The position numbers were made by a program, and so were the translations under genes. This document shows positions 8,769 to 19,367 of a stretch of 22,292 bases of DNA, piece after piece. Under the pieces are notes generated by a model. It ran no database searches. It was given only the letters and a program-made list of their open reading frames with translations, and had not been told where the DNA came from. This stretch comes from Carex sylvatica. Lineage: Eukaryota; Streptophyta; Magnoliopsida; Poales; Cyperaceae. Where the stretch lies: contig CAXKVR010000813.1 of assembly GCA_964058845.1 (NCBI GenBank), positions 1-22,292 on the forward strand, in the 5' to 3' direction. The first letter of the stretch is position 1; every line of letters starts with the position of its first letter.

Positions 8769-9773
8769 CTACATGGCATCCAGCTTGGCAGATAGTGCTG
8801 TGATATGATCAACTTCGAAGCGGCCGCCACCTCCAACTCGAGTGTTGTCGCGGCCAGACCACTGCTGGTTCTGAGCCATGTTGTCGATCAGGTTCATGGC
8901 ATTATGAGCGTCCCTGTCCATCAGGGTTCCACCTGCAACAGCATCAACAGAAGTACGAGTACTTTCTGTTAGACCATCATAAAAAGTTTGAATCAACAGC
9001 CAATCAGGAATACCAAGATGTGGACAAGAGTATTGTAATTCTCTAAACCTTTCCTAGGCTTCGTTTAGGGGTTCATCAGACCTTTGCCTGAAACTGTTCA
9101 GTTGTATTTTTACCTTGGCAGTTCTTTTGTGAGGGAAAAACCTAGTTAAAAATAAATCAGACAATACCCTCCAGCTGGTAATAGAATCTCTTGGTAATGA
9201 CCCTAACAATTTCTTGGCCTTATCCCTAAGTATGAAAGGAAATAAAGCAAGTATGATATAATCATTAGTCGCCCCATTGATTCTGATAGTTGTGCAGCAT
9301 TCAAGAAAAGTTTGAAGATGGGCATGTGGGTCCTCATGATCCAAGCCATAGAATGTGTTCTGTTGCACTATGTTGATCATGCCAGGGTTAAAGTTCGGCT
9401 GGTATCCGACAATCCTTGGTAGCCTTATAGTGCCTCTCACGTCTCCAGCCCGAGGCACATTGAACTCGCGTAGGGTTCTTGGTATGGAGTCATGCATGTC
9501 CTCATCTTCTTGATCGGTTAGATCTTCCTCCCTGTCTTTCTCCCCAGCACTCTTTGAGCCCAGGCTCGGGTGTTCAGAGTGCACGGACTGTGTGTCTCTT
9601 ACACGACCCGTGTAAGGAAGTTGTTGACCAGGGGGTACGACTGTTAGATTCGGGTCTGAAAGAGTAGCCATGTTGAGAGGTGGTTGTGCAGGAACAGGTG
9701 GGTCTGGAGGAGTTACACGGGCCGTATCAGATGTTGTGCGGTCCGTGTCAAGAACTGGTCCCCTACTCCTCAA
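8769..9773 (-). pseudogene. Ty3-type retrotransposon Gag (capsid) domain of the outer element, nonsense-interrupted
   Basis: The N-terminal part is disordered and acidic/Pro-rich. The retrotransposon gag core then begins around NATNDYIILALFPFILRDKAK in character: LFPF.LRDKAK.LLGSLP, SITSWRVLSDLFLTRFFP, and NSFRQRSDEPLNEA. At 9053-9051 a TAG stands where related Gags have a conserved Trp codon. The same frame then continues through the family motif LIQTFYDGLTESTR and VDAVAGGTLM. No ATG marks the start: the frame is open upstream to about 9830 (FIPPPKGDYHLRSRGP), so the true start is unresolved. In a functional element this protein forms the capsid. Paired GC-rich words lie in its 5' part at 9581-9613 and 9715-9748. 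Confidence 0.85.
9581..9748. repeat. Paired GC-rich words, two doublets in the Gag N-terminal region
   Basis: GCACGGACTGTGT (9581) with ACACGACCCGTGT (9601), spacing 20; ACACGGGCCGTAT (9715) with GTGCGGTCCGTGT (9736), spacing 21. Same word family as at 8071-8208. Confidence 0.9.
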
Positions 9774-9906
9774 ATGGTAATCGCCCTTTGGAGGTGGTAT
9801 GAATTCCAGCTTGTTCCTAAGAGAGATAAAAAAAAGAACAGAAAAGATACAGATTAAAATCTAGATTAACTAAAGTAAGCAAAAATCCATAAAATAAATG
9901 ATGTCG

Positions 9907-9924
9907 TCCCCAGTAACGGTGCCA
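9907..9924 (-). other. Primer-binding site of the outer Ty3 element (tRNA-Asp type, decayed)
   Basis: The minus strand reads TGGCACCGTTACTGGGGA. The usual Athila/Tat site is TGGCGCCGTTGCCGGGGA, complementary to the 3' end of plant tRNA-Asp. The three differences are all C-to-T/G-to-A transitions. It lies six bases from the inferred LTR edge. Confidence 0.8.
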
Positions 9925-9930
9925 AAAACT

Positions 9931-9951
9931 TGTTCACACAAAAGCGTATAG
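9931..9951 (-). repeat. Edge of the outer Ty3 LTR, cut off by the Copia insertion
   Basis: On the plus strand it begins TGTTCACAC just past the primer site, as expected for an LTR seen in reverse complement (LTR end ...ACA). After 21 bp the sequence is interrupted by the Copia element and resumes at 19368. Confidence 0.65.
9947..9951. other. Target-site duplication, left copy (TATAG)
   Basis: TATAG directly precedes the Copia element; the same five bases follow it at 19363-19367. Five-base duplications are normal for Copia integrases. Confidence 0.92.
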
Positions 9952-11722
9952 TGAAGGATTTCATGATGCGAATCGAATAAAATAAAAAAAATTTAATCCG
10001 ATAACATCTAAGATCGTTCTATTATAGCTAATTTATCCATGTCGTAATCATATACATATTCCTACAAGAGGAAATTGTATATCATACCTATGATCTTTAA
10101 CGTAGCTTGATTCCTCTGAGGTTCACCTTGAATCCGAAACAAGAACGGTGTCGAATTCGTGCTAGCGAACTCTCTTCCGCGTCTAGCTTTTCACCCGTCT
10201 ATTAATCGATTGTATAATCAATCGATATATATTTTAGCAAAAAATGTTTTGGAGGAAAAACTCTAAACTCACTTGAGAGAGAGAAAAGCCATACCTGATG
10301 TATATATTTATTTCTATTATTTACAGCTATTAAAAACATAATTAGACTCTTTAAATTCGTATTAAAACATGAACAGAATTCGAAAACAGCACATCAACTT
10401 CTGACCTTTCGTTACTAAAACTATCACAACTTTCTGTAGGAAATTCCAAACGACTTGAAACTTTCACCGTTGGATTCTACATTCGAAGGGCTACAGAAAT
10501 CATAGATCATACGCCCAGATTGGTTAATGTTTGCCCCTTCAAATGCTCATTCAAAGTTGCCTTAAAATCTGTCCATTTTGTAATCCGAATTTAATGGTCA
10601 TAATCAATATTTGTTTGGGCTTATTCTCTTCTCAATTTGCTAAAATATGTTTTGGGCTTGGGCTTGGGCTTGAAATATATATTTCATAATATTCACATAT
10701 TATGATATGTGCAACGAATATTATTCTCATAATATGCACATTACAATATATATATTTATTTCCCTGCTAGTTAGCCACATCATGTGACATAATATTTATT
10801 TCTTGTTTCCCGTTCAGTTGGTGTGACCTATATTGAGGATCTATATTATATTGGAAATGAAATAAAATATTTAATTCCATAAACTGTAAGCGGTATTCTA
10901 GCTATACATTACAGCTACCCAAATAACATAGACGTTTAGTAATCCTTTTACGAAACGCGATCCTTACAGTAATGTAACTTTTGTCATTACTTGTGTCCAT
11001 TTCTTGCCTTATGATATTCTGATTAATATACAAAGTAGGACTGTGTCATCTTTGTATTATAATCATTTCTTGATTTCTATTAAGCAAATTATAAAATTAT
11101 AACTGCACTTCAGTTATATTGGATCCATTTATAATTCTACTTTACCAAGGGGCCCAAAATATCATTTCTCATTATTAATGAGTGGCAATGATGCTATTGA
11201 CATATATCATTTTCCCGCACAAGTTACATATAAAGAACTATTATTTTTATCACCACTTCTTGCAAGTAGCTTTTAATAATAATTACGTTGTACATTCCTC
11301 ATGTGAAAATAATATATGTCTCAATCTTGAAATCAGAGACACGATGAAAACATTAATGACACTAACACAATATAATGTTTCATCTATTAGGTCTGTTCAA
11401 TATATGAAGCATTTCATATATTCGTGTTATTAAATAATAATCTTTTATCAACGTTTGCAGAACTACAACGTACTTTTAATCAACACGACAGTCTTATATG
11501 TCATATTAGTGTTCCTGCTAATATGCAAGACCTGTGAACATTTTAGTGTTGTATATTTATTTACTTAAAGTCCTGCAGTTCAAGACCAAGTGCATCTTCT
11601 TGAACACTTCTAAATATAAATATAAAACTCATGGAACAAAATGTAAATCACATTCAATTCATAAATATAACATATATAAAAGATAATCAACAAATGATAA
11701 CTTTTAGAACACAAATCTAACA
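9952..11722 (-). repeat. Copia 3' LTR (1771 bp)
   Basis: On the plus strand it starts TGAAGGATTTC and ends AATCTAACA (TG...CA). Nearly identical to 17589-19362. Contains a triple GGGCTT hexamer at about 10652-10671. Short open frames inside it are duplicated in both LTRs and look fortuitous. Confidence 0.96.
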
Positions 11723-11733
11723 ATCTCCCACTT
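11723..11733 (-). other. Copia polypurine tract
   Basis: The minus strand reads AAGTGGGAGAT immediately before the 3' LTR (TGTTAGATT), the standard position and form of the plus-strand primer in plant Copia elements. The short non-coding stretch 11734-11800 separates it from the pol stop codon. Confidence 0.9.
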
Positions 11734-11800
11734 GTTCTTAAAGTTACATCTTATACATTCATATGTATTAACTTAAAAAAAACTAGAGTTGCCTTCTGAC

Positions 11801-14800
11801 TTAATCAGCTATCTCTATCCATTCTCCATGTTCCTTTAGACCCATGGAATCAAAGTGGACTTCGCTCTTGGCTTGAGATAAAGGCTTTGTTAGCGGATCT
11901 GCTGTGTTGCTATCCGTGTCCACCTTTAATAATTTTATTCTACCCTCTTCTATGAAGTCTCGAATGACAAAGTATTTTCTATCCATGTGTTTGATCTTGT
12001 GGTGTGCCTTCGGCTCCTTGATTTGCGCAATAGCTCCACTATTATGGCAAAACAGCTCCAATGGTCCTTCGATGGAAGGTACCACATTAAGTTCCTCAAT
12101 GAACTTCTTGATCCAAACACCCTCTTTGCTGGCTTCAGCAGCAGCCATCACCTCTGATTGGGTTGTTGAGTCAGCCGTTGTTGATTGTTTGAAACTTCTC
12201 CAACTAACGGCACCCCCATTCAAAATGAAAACATACCCAGATTGCGATCGCTTATCATCATAATCGGTCGCAAAACTTGCATCGGCGTAGCCTTCTACAA
12301 CGAGCTCCCTTTTTCCCCCATACACAAGAAACTTATCCTTAGTCCTGTTAATATACTTGAGGATATTCTTGACCGCAGTCCAATGAGCAGGACCTGCATG
12401 GGCTTGATGACGACTTGTCATACTCAGAGCATACGCGACATCAGGTCGCGTACACACCATAGCATACATGATGGAACCAATTGCAGAAGCATATGGTACA
12501 TCCTTCATGATTTCAATGTCTTTACGTGTTGTAGCACACTGAGACTTGCTAAGTGTTACACCTTGAGTCATTGGCACATTTCCTTTCTTGGAATTCTGCA
12601 TGTTAAACCGTTTCAACACTTTGTCAATATACGTACGTTGACTTAAGCCAATGAGTTTCCGAGACCTATCTCTATATATCTTAATACCCAAAATATATTG
12701 GGCCTCACCCAAGTCTTTCATTGAGAAAATATCTTTCAATGAAGATTTTATTTGCTCCATTAAGGGAATAAAGTTTCCTATCAATAGTATGTCATCAACA
12801 TATAAGACCAAGAAAAGTACATAGCTCCCACTGACTATCTTGTATACACAAGGCTCTTCCTTGCTTTGGACGAATCCAAGGCGTTTAACCTCGTCATCAA
12901 AATGCTTGTTCCAACTCCTAGATGCTTGCTTTAGTCCATAAATGGACCTTTGAAGCTTGCATACTTTACCACCATTACTTGGATCTTCAAAACCCGGAGG
13001 TTGTACCATGTACACGTCCTCTTCCAAATTCCCGTTAAGGAATGCTGTTTTGACATCCATTTGCCATATTTCATAGTCATAATATGCGGCAATGGCTAGT
13101 AATATCCGAATAGACTTAAATATTGCAACAGGCGAGAAGGTTTCATCATAGTCAATCCCTTGAACTTGACTAAACCCTTTCGCTACAAGTCTTGCCTTGT
13201 ATGTTGTCATGTTTCCATCCATGTCCATCTTTCTCTTGAAAACCCATTTGTTTTGAACGGTTTTCTTTCCTTGAGGAAGATCTACCAAGGTCCATACTTG
13301 GTTGTCATACATGGATTGCATTTCAGATTTCATGGCTTCATACCATGATTTTGAGTCATCTCTATTCATTGCTTCTTGAAAGGTCGTCGGATCTTCGGTA
13401 TCTATTACCATGATCTCATGAAGTCCTAGATAGAAATCGGGTTTCTTTCTAGGTCTTGTTGACCTTCTTAGTTCTTGTGGCTCTTCCTGTTCATCCTGAG
13501 TCTCTTGAATCTCTTGCACAATCTCTTGTGAAATTGGTTCAATACTGGATTGAACACTATGTGGTGATGTGTGAACCTCTTCCTCAATAGGTTGAGGAAC
13601 CTGTTTACTCATGCTCCCACTAGCCATAGGAACTATGGTTGGGATACTTCGATCTGTATCAATATTATCCATAACATGATCGAGGTCTTGTAGTGTTTCT
13701 TGAGTTTCTTCGAGTATTACACTACTCCCACCACTTTTAATTCTTTTGAGAAACTCCTTCTCTAAGAAAATTGCACCCATTTCAACTAATATTTTGTTAG
13801 TTGACTTGTGCCAAAAGTAGTATCCTTTCGTTTCTTTTGGATAACCTATAAAGAAGCATTTATCCGCTTGGGGTTCTAGCTTGGTTGTCATCAATCGTTT
13901 GACGTAAGCTTCGCATCCCCAAATCTTGAGAAAAGACAAACTAGGAATTTTCCCTGTCCATAACTCATAAGGAGTTTTCTCGATGGATTTAGATGGAATG
14001 ATGTTCAGTGTGTAAGCTGTGGTTAGTAATGCATGTCCCCAAAAATAAAGAGGCAATTCTGTCTGACACATCATTGATCGAACCATGTCGAGCAATGTTC
14101 TGTTTCTCCTCTCGGATACACCATTCCATTGAGGTGTTCCGGGTGGAGTCAATTGTGGTATGACACCACATTCTTTTAGATATGCACCAAATTCATTACT
14201 CAAATATTCTCCTCCACGATCAGTTCGTAGAGTCTTAATTCTCTTATCTAGTTGGTTTTCTACTTCATTCTTGAATTCTTTGAACTTGTCAAAGGATTCG
14301 CTCTTATTCTTCATTAGATAAACATAGCCATAACGACTATAGTCATCTGTGAAGGTAATGAAGTATCTAAAACCATCTCGTGCACTAGTTTTCATTGGCC
14401 CACATATATCGGAATGTATTAATTCCAATAAGTCTTTTGCCCTTGTACCTTTCTTCTTGAAAGGTTTCTTTGTCATTTTTCCTACTAAGCAAGGTTCGCA
14501 TGTCTCGATTTCATCATAATCAAGGAGACCAAGAAGATTACTTTCTTGTAATTTCTTTATGCGTTTCTCGCTTATATGACCTAGGCGGTAGTGCCATAAG
14601 AGAATCTTATTTTCATGAGATACTTTGAGTCGTTTGTTATTGACATTTAGAATATGTTTATCATTCACTTCAAGCAAATATAAGCCATCCTTAATAGTAG
14701 CATTTGCATAGAAAATTCCATCTTTTGAAATACTCATACTCGAGTTTGAAATAGTAAATGCATACCCATCCTTGTCCAAACATGACACGGACATAATGTT

Positions 14801-15379
14801 TTTACATATATACGGAACATAATAAACATTATTCAGAATAATTATTAAACCACTAGATAAATAAAGGTGAATCGATCCAATGGCCATTGCTGAGATGCTA
14901 ACACCATTGCCCACCTTCAAAGTGACTTCTCCTTTCTTGAGATGTCTTCTATCCATTAGTGCCTGCATATTTGCACAAATATGAGCACATGATCCAGTAT
15001 CAATTACCCAATCATGAATAGAGGTGGTTAAATTAACTTCAATAACATAGATACCTTTCTGAACCTTGGGGCGCTTGCGTTCTATTTTGCCACTGTCCAA
15101 GTCAGCCTTGTATTTAGGACAATTCGCCTTGAAGTGTCCTAACTCGTGGCAATAAAAGCACTCTGTTTGCGGAGTTGGCGAATTTTTCTTTTTGCCTTTA
15201 GAGGTGCTCGCTTGAGCTCCTCCTTTTCCTTTGTTCATTTTGGGTATCTTCTTTTTGCCCTTTCCTTTGTGGACCCTTTTGCTGTTTTGGGAGATTGCAA
15301 GAACATTCTTCTCTCCCTTGTGCCTGTTCATATCAGCCTCTGCCTGCTTCAATGTCTGATGGATCTCATCCAAGGTCAT
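11801..15379 (-). CDS. Copia Pol polyprotein (zinc knuckle-protease-integrase-RT-RNase H)
   Basis: Single open frame of 1192 codons. Order: end of Gag linker (1-70); CCHC knuckle C74/C77/H82/C87; aspartic protease D127-T-G; integrase HHCC H263/H268/C294/C297 and DDE triad D324, D387, E423 (62- and 35-residue spacings); linker rich in Gln/Glu (550-640); reverse transcriptase with D775 and YVDD at 860-863; RNase H with D1033 and E1076. Together these copy element RNA into DNA and integrate it. No internal stop is present in 3.6 kb. One oddity: the RNase H motif usually C-D-N reads C-H-N (H1112), losing a catalytic aspartate. The ATG at 15379 overlaps the gag stop; pol is shifted one base from gag, whereas most plant Copia elements have one frame. 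The overall sequence resembles Tnt1-type Pol; I do not fix the lineage. Confidence 0.96.
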   Translation of the reverse strand: MTLDEIHQTLKQAEADMNRHKGEKNVLAISQNSKRVHKGKGKKKIPKMNKGKGGAQASTSKGKKKNSPTPQTECFYCHELGHFKANCPKYKADLDSGKIERKRPKVQKGIYVIEVNLTTSIHDWVIDTGSCAHICANMQALMDRRHLKKGEVTLKVGNGVSISAMAIGSIHLYLSSGLIIILNNVYYVPYICKNIMSVSCLDKDGYAFTISNSSMSISKDGIFYANATIKDGLYLLEVNDKHILNVNNKRLKVSHENKILLWHYRLGHISEKRIKKLQESNLLGLLDYDEIETCEPCLVGKMTKKPFKKKGTRAKDLLELIHSDICGPMKTSARDGFRYFITFTDDYSRYGYVYLMKNKSESFDKFKEFKNEVENQLDKRIKTLRTDRGGEYLSNEFGAYLKECGVIPQLTPPGTPQWNGVSERRNRTLLDMVRSMMCQTELPLYFWGHALLTTAYTLNIIPSKSIEKTPYELWTGKIPSLSFLKIWGCEAYVKRLMTTKLEPQADKCFFIGYPKETKGYYFWHKSTNKILVEMGAIFLEKEFLKRIKSGGSSVILEETQETLQDLDHVMDNIDTDRSIPTIVPMASGSMSKQVPQPIEEEVHTSPHSVQSSIEPISQEIVQEIQETQDEQEEPQELRRSTRPRKKPDFYLGLHEIMVIDTEDPTTFQEAMNRDDSKSWYEAMKSEMQSMYDNQVWTLVDLPQGKKTVQNKWVFKRKMDMDGNMTTYKARLVAKGFSQVQGIDYDETFSPVAIFKSIRILLAIAAYYDYEIWQMDVKTAFLNGNLEEDVYMVQPPGFEDPSNGGKVCKLQRSIYGLKQASRSWNKHFDDEVKRLGFVQSKEEPCVYKIVSGSYVLFLVLYVDDILLIGNFIPLMEQIKSSLKDIFSMKDLGEAQYILGIKIYRDRSRKLIGLSQRTYIDKVLKRFNMQNSKKGNVPMTQGVTLSKSQCATTRKDIEIMKDVPYASAIGSIMYAMVCTRPDVAYALSMTSRHQAHAGPAHWTAVKNILKYINRTKDKFLVYGGKRELVVEGYADASFATDYDDKRSQSGYVFILNGGAVSWRSFKQSTTADSTTQSEVMAAAEASKEGVWIKKFIEELNVVPSIEGPLELFCHNSGAIAQIKEPKAHHKIKHMDRKYFVIRDFIEEGRIKLLKVDTDSNTADPLTKPLSQAKSEVHFDSMGLKEHGEWIEIAD

Positions 15380-15921
15380 TATTTTTCACGCAAGTGAAGA
15401 TGCATGACTACATCTCTGTAAGATGGAGGCAATGAACCAAGGATTATATCCTCAGCCGAGTCAACGTGCATTGGAGCATTGAGCTTCTCCAATTTCTCGA
15501 GGTAACCCAGCATTTTTAACATGTGCTGGTTGACGGAAGACCCTTCCGCCATGTTGCACCTAGTGAATGCTAGGGTGATCTTTGAACGCTCTTTACGAGC
15601 ATTCTCCAGGAACATTTTGGAGAGACGTTCGATTATCTCTTTTGGAGAATTGTTTATGAATTTACGAGTAAGTTCAGTTGCCATACTCGCCAACATGAGA
15701 CCTTGAACGTTCAGTTCGTCCTTGCGGTACTTTTCAGACACAGCCTTTTCTTCATCAGTGGGTTCTGTACCTAGTACTGGTGCATCTTCAACCAGCACAT
15801 CTGTAAGATCCTCCGACCTGATGATTAGTTGGAGTTTGAGTTCCCAATCGAGATAATTGGAACCATCACACTCCAACGGGCATTTTTCGAGGATGGAACG
15901 GATAAGCATGTTGTTTGCCAT
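15379..15921 (-). CDS. Copia Gag (N-terminal part), 180 residues, separated from pol
   Basis: Starts at ATG 15921 (MANNMLIRSIL). Residues about 17-45 (GSNYLDWELKLQLII) match the N-terminal helix region of Copia Gag; residues about 60-165 form the UBN2-type gag core, with AEGSSVNQHMLKMLGYLEKL and ILGSLPPSYRDVV as signatures. Gag packages the element RNA into cytoplasmic particles. The frame ends LREK-stop at a five-A run, and the last A of the stop codon is the first base of the pol ATG. The zinc knuckle and the end of the gag domain lie in the next frame. The break therefore cuts the gag domain itself, suggesting a one-base loss rather than a designed gene boundary; programmed frameshifting is a less likely alternative. 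Confidence 0.93.
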   Translation of the reverse strand: MANNMLIRSILEKCPLECDGSNYLDWELKLQLIIRSEDLTDVLVEDAPVLGTEPTDEEKAVSEKYRKDELNVQGLMLASMATELTRKFINNSPKEIIERLSKMFLENARKERSKITLAFTRCNMAEGSSVNQHMLKMLGYLEKLEKLNAPMHVDSAEDIILGSLPPSYRDVVMHLHLREK

Positions 15922-17574
15922 TCTAAATAAAATTAAAATTAAATGATTTCATGTTAATATTTATGTAAAACTTGTTTAAATAAAACTCATACTACATTTT
16001 AAAGTGTCCTATATATAGTATATTCAAGATCCTATCATAAATAAATCGACCTTATCCGATTTATAAATTTAAGGTAAGTAATCTTTTACTAATCATAACC
16101 TTTAGAAATTCTTTTGCAATCTTTTGCAATTTAATTTCTAAACTTTATGATTCTTGTTGTTCATTAAGAAATATTTCTTTTACTAAATGATTTTCCCGAG
16201 ACTTCAAGCCTAGATCTTGACTTCCCTTTAAGCAAACTCATCTTATTTGGTCAATATGATTGGTCATACTATCTCCATAAAATAAATGTACCAAATGCCT
16301 CACATCTAATCCATTTATCAATGGCTTGATAATATATCCTAACATATTCCACAATTTCTAAAGATTAAAAATTACACTCATGCATATTTTTAATCCTTAG
16401 CTTAAAGTGGATAAAATGAGAAGGAAAAATACTTAATTTTTCATTGGACATTCAAATGTGACTATAGTTTGGTAGGTCATGTATTCATACACCCATACCT
16501 ATCCTAACATATCATTCACATAAATTCATAAAGCACAAAACATAACACAATCACAAACATTTGCGAGTTTGTATGCCTCTGCGCCCTTTTCTTCATCCAT
16601 CGCTATGTCTTCTTGCACCATCGGATGAAAATTTGCATAAAATAAATATGCAATCCCAAACTTTATTTATAAATCCTTTCAAAATTTGCTAAGTGCAAGT
16701 ATTAGGAACCCCTCTCATTCTCACAAATGCATATGATGTAAATAAATAAATAAAAGGCATCCTATACATAAATTGCCTTTTGTGCCTAATTAATAACCGC
16801 TTATTAAACTTGCTTACAATCAAACATGCACATCACATAAAATTTACATCACACAAGGCATTGAAATGAGACATACAAACTCGGTTCCCTACAAAACAAA
16901 ATTGAATAGATATTGCATACCGATGCACTATTTTGTACCATTTAACTAATTTCCTTTTCTCAAGTAATTGCGGTTCTCTAAATTATTTAAATCCCATAAA
17001 ATTATTTATAACTCTCTGTTACAATTCAACAATAATTTTGTACCATAGTTTGAAATATAATCCTTTAATCATTTAAAGGAAAACACAAACCGTTATAAAA
17101 AAAACTGCGCACTGTTTCCCATCTTTTTTTTTTATTAAAAACCGTAACATTTTTGTATAGGAAAATTATATTATTTAAAAACTAGACTTCCTTATCTAAA
17201 TTTAGAAACTGGTTTCATTCAAATACAATAAACCGATTGAGAGAAATCGTAATTTGAATTCCAGCTAAAAACAGTCGATGTTGCTGGAAATTCCAGCAGC
17301 GCACTGTTTTTCTTATTTTTGATTGGCCCTATAGATCTGTCCAAAAACCTTGATCTATATTATTATTCTATTCTAAACATCTTCTATTGATGTAAGAATT
17401 TTAGAATACACAAAAATAATTAGCAAGTGAGCCTATGACAATTTTACAAATTGATTAAAAATTCAATACCGCAATTTTCTCAGAACCGCAATACAAAAGA
17501 ACAATTAATTAAGCACTTATGTAATAAAAAATTACATAATAAAATAGTCTAATTAGCATAATAGAAAACCTTGC
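15922..17574 (-). other. Copia untranslated leader, about 1.65 kb
   Basis: Between the primer site and the gag ATG. AT-rich, no reading frame of note on either strand. Holds a small duplication (TCTTTTGCAA twice near 16110-16130). Much longer than the short leader of compact Copia elements. It should contain the RNA packaging and dimerisation signals, but none can be pinned down by eye. Confidence 0.75.
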
Positions 17575-17586
17575 GCTCTGATACCA
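17575..17586 (-). other. Copia primer-binding site (initiator tRNA-Met)
   Basis: The minus strand reads TGGTATCAGAGC, two bases inside the 5' LTR. This is the standard site complementary to plant initiator tRNA-Met and shows no mismatch. Confidence 0.95.
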
Positions 17587-17588
17587 AT

Positions 17589-19362
17589 TGAAGGATTTCA
17601 TGATGCGAATCGAATAAAATAAAAAAAATTTAATCCGATAACATCTAAGATCGTTCTATTATAGCTAATTTATCCATGTCGTAATCATATACATATTCCT
17701 ACAAGAGGAAATTTTATATCATACCTATGATCTTTAACGTAGCTTGATTCCTCTGAGGTTCACCTTGAATCCGAAACAAGAACGGTGTCGAATTCGTGCT
17801 AGCGAACTCTCTTCCGCGTCTAGCTTTTCACCCGTCTATTAATCGATTGTATAATCAATCGATATATATTTTAGCAAAAATGTTTTGGAGGAAAAACTCT
17901 AAACTCACTTGAGAGAGAGAAAAGCCATACCTGATGTATATATTTATTTCTATTATTTACAGCTATTAAAAACATAATTAGACTCTTTAAATTCGTATTA
18001 AAACATGAACAGAATTCGAAAACAGCACATCAACTTCTGACCTTTCGTTACTAAAACTATCACAACTTTCTGTAGGAAATTCCAAACGACTTGAAACTTT
18101 CACCGTTGGATTCTACATTCGAAGGGCTACAGAAATCATAGATCATACGCCCAGATTGGTTAATGTTTGCCCCTTCAAATGCTCATTCAAAGTTGCCTTA
18201 AAATCTGTCCATTTTGTAATCCGAATTTAATGGTCATAATCAATATTTGTTTGGGCTTATTCTCTTCTCAATTTGCTAAAATATGTTTTGGGCTTGGGCT
18301 TGGGCTTGAAATATATATTTCATAATATTCACATATTATGATATGTGCAACGAATATTATTCTCATAATATGCACATTACAATATATATATTTATTTCCC
18401 TGCTAGTTAGCCACATCATGTGACATAATATTTATTTCTTGTTTCCCGTTCAGTTGGTGTGACCTATATTGAGGATCTATATTATATTGGAAATGAAATA
18501 AAATATTTAATTCCATAAACTGTAAGCGGTATTCTAGCTATACATTACAGCTACCCAAATAACATAGACGTTTAGTAATCCTTTTACGAAACGCGATCCT
18601 TACAGTAATGTAACATTTGTCATTACTTGTGTCCATTTCTTGCCTTATGATATTCTGATTAATATACAAAGTAGGACTGTGTCATCTTTGTATTATAATC
18701 ATTTCTTGATCTCTATTAAGCAAATTATAAAATTATAACTGCACTTCAGTTATATTGGATCCATTTATAATTCTACTTTACCAAGGGGCCCAAAATATCA
18801 TTTCTCATTATTAATGAGTGGCAATGATGCTATTGACATATATCATTTTCCCGCACAAGTTACATATAAAGAACTATTATTTTTATCACCACTTCTTGCA
18901 AGTAGCTTTTAATAATAATTACGTTGTACATTCCTCATGTGAAAACAATATATGTCTCAATCTTGAAATCATAGACACGATGAAAACATTAATGACACTA
19001 ACACAATCCATATAATGTTTCATCTATTAGGTCTGTTCAATATATGAAGCATTTCATATATTCGTGTTATTAAATAATAATCTTTTATCAACGTTTGCAG
19101 AACTACAACGTACTTTTAATCAACACGACAGTCTTATATGTCATATTAGTGTTCCTGCTAATATGCAAGACCTGTGAACATTTTAGTGTTGTATATTTAT
19201 TTACTTAAAGTCTTGCAGTTCAAGACCAAGTGCATCTTCTTGAACACTTCTAAATATAAATATAAAACTCATGGAACAAAATGTAAATCACATTCAATTC
19301 ATAAATATAACATATATAAAAGATAATCAACAAATGATAACTTTTAGAACACAAATCTAACA
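17589..19362 (-). repeat. Copia 5' LTR (1774 bp)
   Basis: Carries the element promoter by position. Differs from the 3' LTR at about six bases, a 1-bp A-run indel near 17880 and a 4-bp insertion (CCAT) near 19009. No TATA box is clear enough to assign. Confidence 0.96.
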
Positions 19363-19367
19363 TATAG
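19363..19367. other. Target-site duplication, right copy (TATAG)
   Basis: Matches 9947-9951 exactly and marks the right boundary of the Copia insertion. Confidence 0.92.

Larger units (their letters stand above)
7346..9951 (-). mobile_element. Degenerate Ty3/Gypsy (Athila/Tat-type) retrotransposon, gag-protease part
   Basis: Reading right to left on the minus strand: LTR edge (9931-9951), primer-binding site (9907-9924), gag, CCHC zinc knuckle, long linker and aspartic protease, then an abrupt end near 7346. No reverse transcriptase, RNase H, integrase or second LTR follows on the left, so more than half of the internal region is missing. The order gag-PR and the tRNA-Asp-type primer site fit the Athila/Tat branch of plant Ty3 elements. 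The coding region is broken by in-frame stops (near 9053, 8768, 8405 and 7981) and a frameshift (near 8546). A younger Copia element interrupts the LTR. It cannot move by its own proteins. Confidence 0.85.
9952..19362 (-). mobile_element. Full-length Ty1/Copia LTR retrotransposon, 9411 bp
   Basis: Complete structure on the minus strand: 5' LTR 19362-17589, initiator-tRNA-Met primer site 17586-17575, long leader, gag 15921-15379, pol 15379-11801, polypurine tract 11733-11723, 3' LTR 11722-9952, flanked by TATAG duplications. Pol order is protease-integrase-RT-RNase H, which defines Copia. The LTRs differ by about six substitutions, one 1-bp and one 4-bp indel by hand comparison (about 0.3%), so insertion was recent. 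It landed inside the LTR of the older Ty3 element. The break between gag and pol and a changed RNase H residue question whether this copy is autonomous. Confidence 0.97.

Noticed and set aside
11182..11433. Short open frame in the Copia LTR, repeated at 18818-19015
   Set aside because: Present because the LTR is duplicated; the end differs after a 4-bp indel and nothing suggests a protein.
11904..12646. Plus-strand open frames over the Copia pol
   Set aside because: Antisense to RNase H and RT coding sequence, no domain; shadows of a long real frame.
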